Of a DNA stretch of 36,946 nt, positions 34,845 through 36,946 are shown in pieces. The notes below the pieces were generated by a model. It did not search any database. It worked only from the letters and a program-made list of their open reading frames with translations, and was not told the DNA's origin. Origin of the DNA: Candidatus Symbiothrix sp. (GTDB lineage: Bacteria; Bacteroidota; Bacteroidia; Bacteroidales; Azobacteroidaceae); NCBI GenBank assembly GCA_031290435.1, contig JAITNQ010000172.1:1-36946 (forward strand), read 5' to 3'. Positions within the stretch are counted from its first letter, which is position 1; the number at the start of each line of letters is the position of its first letter. The position numbers and the translations under genes are program-made.

Positions 34845-34868
34845 CTCTTTTATTGATAAATTGTTATT

Positions 34869-36946
34869 TTATTTAACAACAACTTTCACTACCTTAGAAC
34901 CGTTCTTCACGATTACTACGCCCTTAGGAGCAGCAATGGTTTGATCGGCGCCTGAGATAACAGCAGACTTGATTAAGCGTCCGTCGATGGTATAAAGATC
35001 AACTTTACCGCTTCCTTCAAGCACTCTTACGCCGCCATCTACTGCGAAGATACCGGATTTACCGACAACTTCGATATCAGTATAGTTACCGCCGGCAATC
35101 TTACCATATTGGAAGATCAAAGCATCTTTCAAATCATTCACAAATACCAAGTGGTTATTTACTTCAGACAAGAAACGATAAGCGCCGTCGTTCGCCTTGT
35201 AGTCGGCATTAGATACTACATAGAAAGCCTGTACATCTACAGCTTGCGCATCTTTACCGCCAATTAGTGACTTGTCTTTTACATACCAGAAACCGAATGT
35301 TTGTGCAAAATTCGTATCAGCACCTACACCTTCAGACAGATAAGGTTGATCTGTTTTCTTCGTTGTGAAGTAAGCCAAATCGAAGGGAAGGCCGCTGTAG
35401 TTGTAAATATGAGCGCCTCTTGAATCCGTCAGGTATTTATTAGCTGCCACTGCAATCTTGTAATACCAAATCTGTTTCGGAAGTATCTGACCAATGGTCG
35501 TATCACCTTCATATACGAATGTTAATTCGGGAGCGTTACCAAGACCGGTAATGATACCATAATTAACAGGTGTTTGTGCACTTTCGTTAATGAAAGTAGC
35601 GCCACCGATTAAATAATCCGTCAATACACCGGTAGTAGTATTACCTACAACGGTACTAGAGCCTGTTAACGGCACCCATTCGAAACCCTGGCTAACTTGA
35701 CCACCCAATATCCATGAAGTTACCTTAACAGGATCAATCTTGGTGTAATCTACTGTATAGATATTCCAGTCCAAAGATTTATCAACAATGTTTATTCCTT
35801 TCAAAGCATCGTCTAATTTGCGAGCTGTTACATACTTCGTTGCAGAACCAGCGATTACCAAGTACGGATAATCATAACGTCCTAAATCCAAAGTTTGCAA
35901 ATAAACCGAAGACAGTTTTTGACCATTATAGTCAACTTGTTCCTTAACACCGGCAGCATCCACTTTATAAGGTAAGCAGAACTTGTACTTCGGCAAGTAA
36001 TTCGGGTATTTCTGCCATTGCACCAAAGAATCTCTTGCACCCAAAGACAGTTCCGTCCAATAAACGGAGTCTGCTCTTGAAGTTGAAAAAGCTTCGTCTA
36101 TATTCAAGAAGTATTCTTTACCGTCTTTCGTTATAGAGAATGAATAGTAAGGAATCATATGTACACTATCATCCGGTACATCTGCTTTTGCATCTGATAA
36201 ATAACGCTTGTTTTCCTGATATACTTTCAGATACTCTGCATCCGCGAAATTGTTGTTAAGATCCAACTGCTTGATAAAGGTCTGATAAGCAAAGGGACTA
36301 TGTTTATCCCAATTGGTCCGAATAATCGGAGCTGGGTTTCCATTTTCATCCACATACGTCAGATTACGGTCTTTAAACGGAGTTTCCAAAGCTGCAACAG
36401 ACAATGTAGATACATTCTTAGCAAGCGTTTCCAAATTGAAGAACGGCAAATTATGATTGACACAAGAAACCGTCAAAGTATCATAGACTGCTGTGAAATT
36501 AGAATTGCCATAACCCGATACATCAATCACGCGTACTGTAACAGGACCATTCACAATATCTCCGCTAATCACTTTAATGGCATAATAATCACCTGTAAGT
36601 TTTGTTGGTGCAACAGTAACGCCATCCGTTTCATAAGCTTTGTCATACAATTTCTTCAACTCAGGATTGAACTGAATCAAAAAGTCATCACCTGTTTTAT
36701 CAGGATCGTATGTAACATGCCAATGCGCAGCCAGACTATTTACACCGGCGTCTGCAATGCTATTGTCAAATGTATAGAATCTACCTTTGTCTACAGACGT
36801 ACGGTTATTGGCATTCTTCACCAACAGATAGTCGCAAGGAAGTTTCAGATATTCTTGTTTTGTCAACTTGAATTCGATAGGAACCAAGCTACCGCTAAGA
36901 TCATTAGCTTGTGCATTGAATACTACCAATTTCTTAACATTATCCT
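34869..36946 (-). CDS. partial secreted protein with T9SS-type C-terminal sorting domain (5' end outside window)
   Basis: The frame runs to the right edge without a stop (DNVKKLVVFNAQANDL...); the TTG at 36929 is only an internal codon, so the start is missing. About 692 residues are visible. Most is beta-rich with no motif I recognise. The last 70 residues (FAVDGGVRVLEGSGKVDLYTIDGRLIKSAVI to KNGSKVVKVVVK) look like a T9SS sorting domain (type A/DUF6383-like, with YTIDGRLIKS and a final KVVKVVVK strand), which directs outer-membrane export and removal or anchoring. The function of the exported body is unknown. A strong terminator follows. Confidence 0.8.
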   Translation of the reverse strand, partial: DNVKKLVVFNAQANDLSGSLVPIEFKLTKQEYLKLPCDYLLVKNANNRTSVDKGRFYTFDNSIADAGVNSLAAHWHVTYDPDKTGDDFLIQFNPELKKLYDKAYETDGVTVAPTKLTGDYYAIKVISGDIVNGPVTVRVIDVSGYGNSNFTAVYDTLTVSCVNHNLPFFNLETLAKNVSTLSVAALETPFKDRNLTYVDENGNPAPIIRTNWDKHSPFAYQTFIKQLDLNNNFADAEYLKVYQENKRYLSDAKADVPDDSVHMIPYYSFSITKDGKEYFLNIDEAFSTSRADSVYWTELSLGARDSLVQWQKYPNYLPKYKFCLPYKVDAAGVKEQVDYNGQKLSSVYLQTLDLGRYDYPYLVIAGSATKYVTARKLDDALKGINIVDKSLDWNIYTVDYTKIDPVKVTSWILGGQVSQGFEWVPLTGSSTVVGNTTTGVLTDYLIGGATFINESAQTPVNYGIITGLGNAPELTFVYEGDTTIGQILPKQIWYYKIAVAANKYLTDSRGAHIYNYSGLPFDLAYFTTKKTDQPYLSEGVGADTNFAQTFGFWYVKDKSLIGGKDAQAVDVQAFYVVSNADYKANDGAYRFLSEVNNHLVFVNDLKDALIFQYGKIAGGNYTDIEVVGKSGIFAVDGGVRVLEGSGKVDLYTIDGRLIKSAVISGADQTIAAPKGVVIVKNGSKVVKVVVK

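Overview
The window looks like a chromosomal segment of a Bacteroidales bacterium (phylum Bacteroidota), possibly near Dysgonomonas, Parabacteroides or Tannerella. The evidence is: several promoters of the Bacteroidota type (a -7 box TAnnTTTG, sometimes with a TTTG-like -33 box exactly 19 bp upstream); a long SecA with a SEC-C zinc tail; a DUF4105 protein and a PafA-like protein; a type IX secretion (T9SS) C-terminal domain; a eukaryote-type glycogen branching enzyme; and Bacteroidota-style LptD and MCE proteins. The genus is inference only.

Region 1 (1-5.4 kb, + strand) is visibly AT-richer than the rest and looks acquired. It holds three tightly packed genes: the 3' part of a protein resembling MIT_C/phospholipase-D-fold modules, an 1155-residue protein joining a cold-shock domain to a HARP-like module and a Cys-rich zinc-ribbon tail, and a WYL-domain transcription factor. 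It ends at the 5' half of a tRNA-Val(UAC) gene whose promoter and a downstream terminator are intact but whose 3' half is gone. This is the best candidate here for an undescribed (possibly anti-phage) system. No nuclease, helicase or integrase is visible, and the locus continues off the left edge.

Region 2 (5.7-13.5 kb) is core: dnaA (GTG start), an MCE/MlaD protein and a cell-wall amidase on the minus strand, then an HD-domain hydrolase and LptD on the plus strand, converging to within 1 bp of rlmH. Region 3 (13.0-19.2 kb, minus strand) reads serC-pgk-GH29 fucosidase-GH2 glycosidase-rlmH with gaps of 9-27 bp, so serine/glycolysis enzymes, two secreted glycosidases and an rRNA methyltransferase probably share a transcript. 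Region 4 (19.6-22.6 kb) is glgB-manA.

Region 5 (22.7-25.6 kb) is an ABC-ATPase/permease/GntR(YtrA-like)/45-residue membrane peptide operon. Three tandem 8-bp repeats lie just downstream of its -7 box and are a likely autoregulatory operator; a YhcH-family gene is divergent. Region 6 (25.6-31.7 kb) is DUF4105, then a PafA-like protein that has lost most of the expected metal ligands, then secA. Region 7 (32-37 kb) holds a secreted nitroreductase-like protein preceded by a possible leader peptide, proB, an orphan HigA-like antitoxin flanked by related palindromic repeats, and the 3' part of a T9SS cargo gene running off the right edge. A vestigial HigA-like ORF with an internal deletion sits at 19.4 kb.
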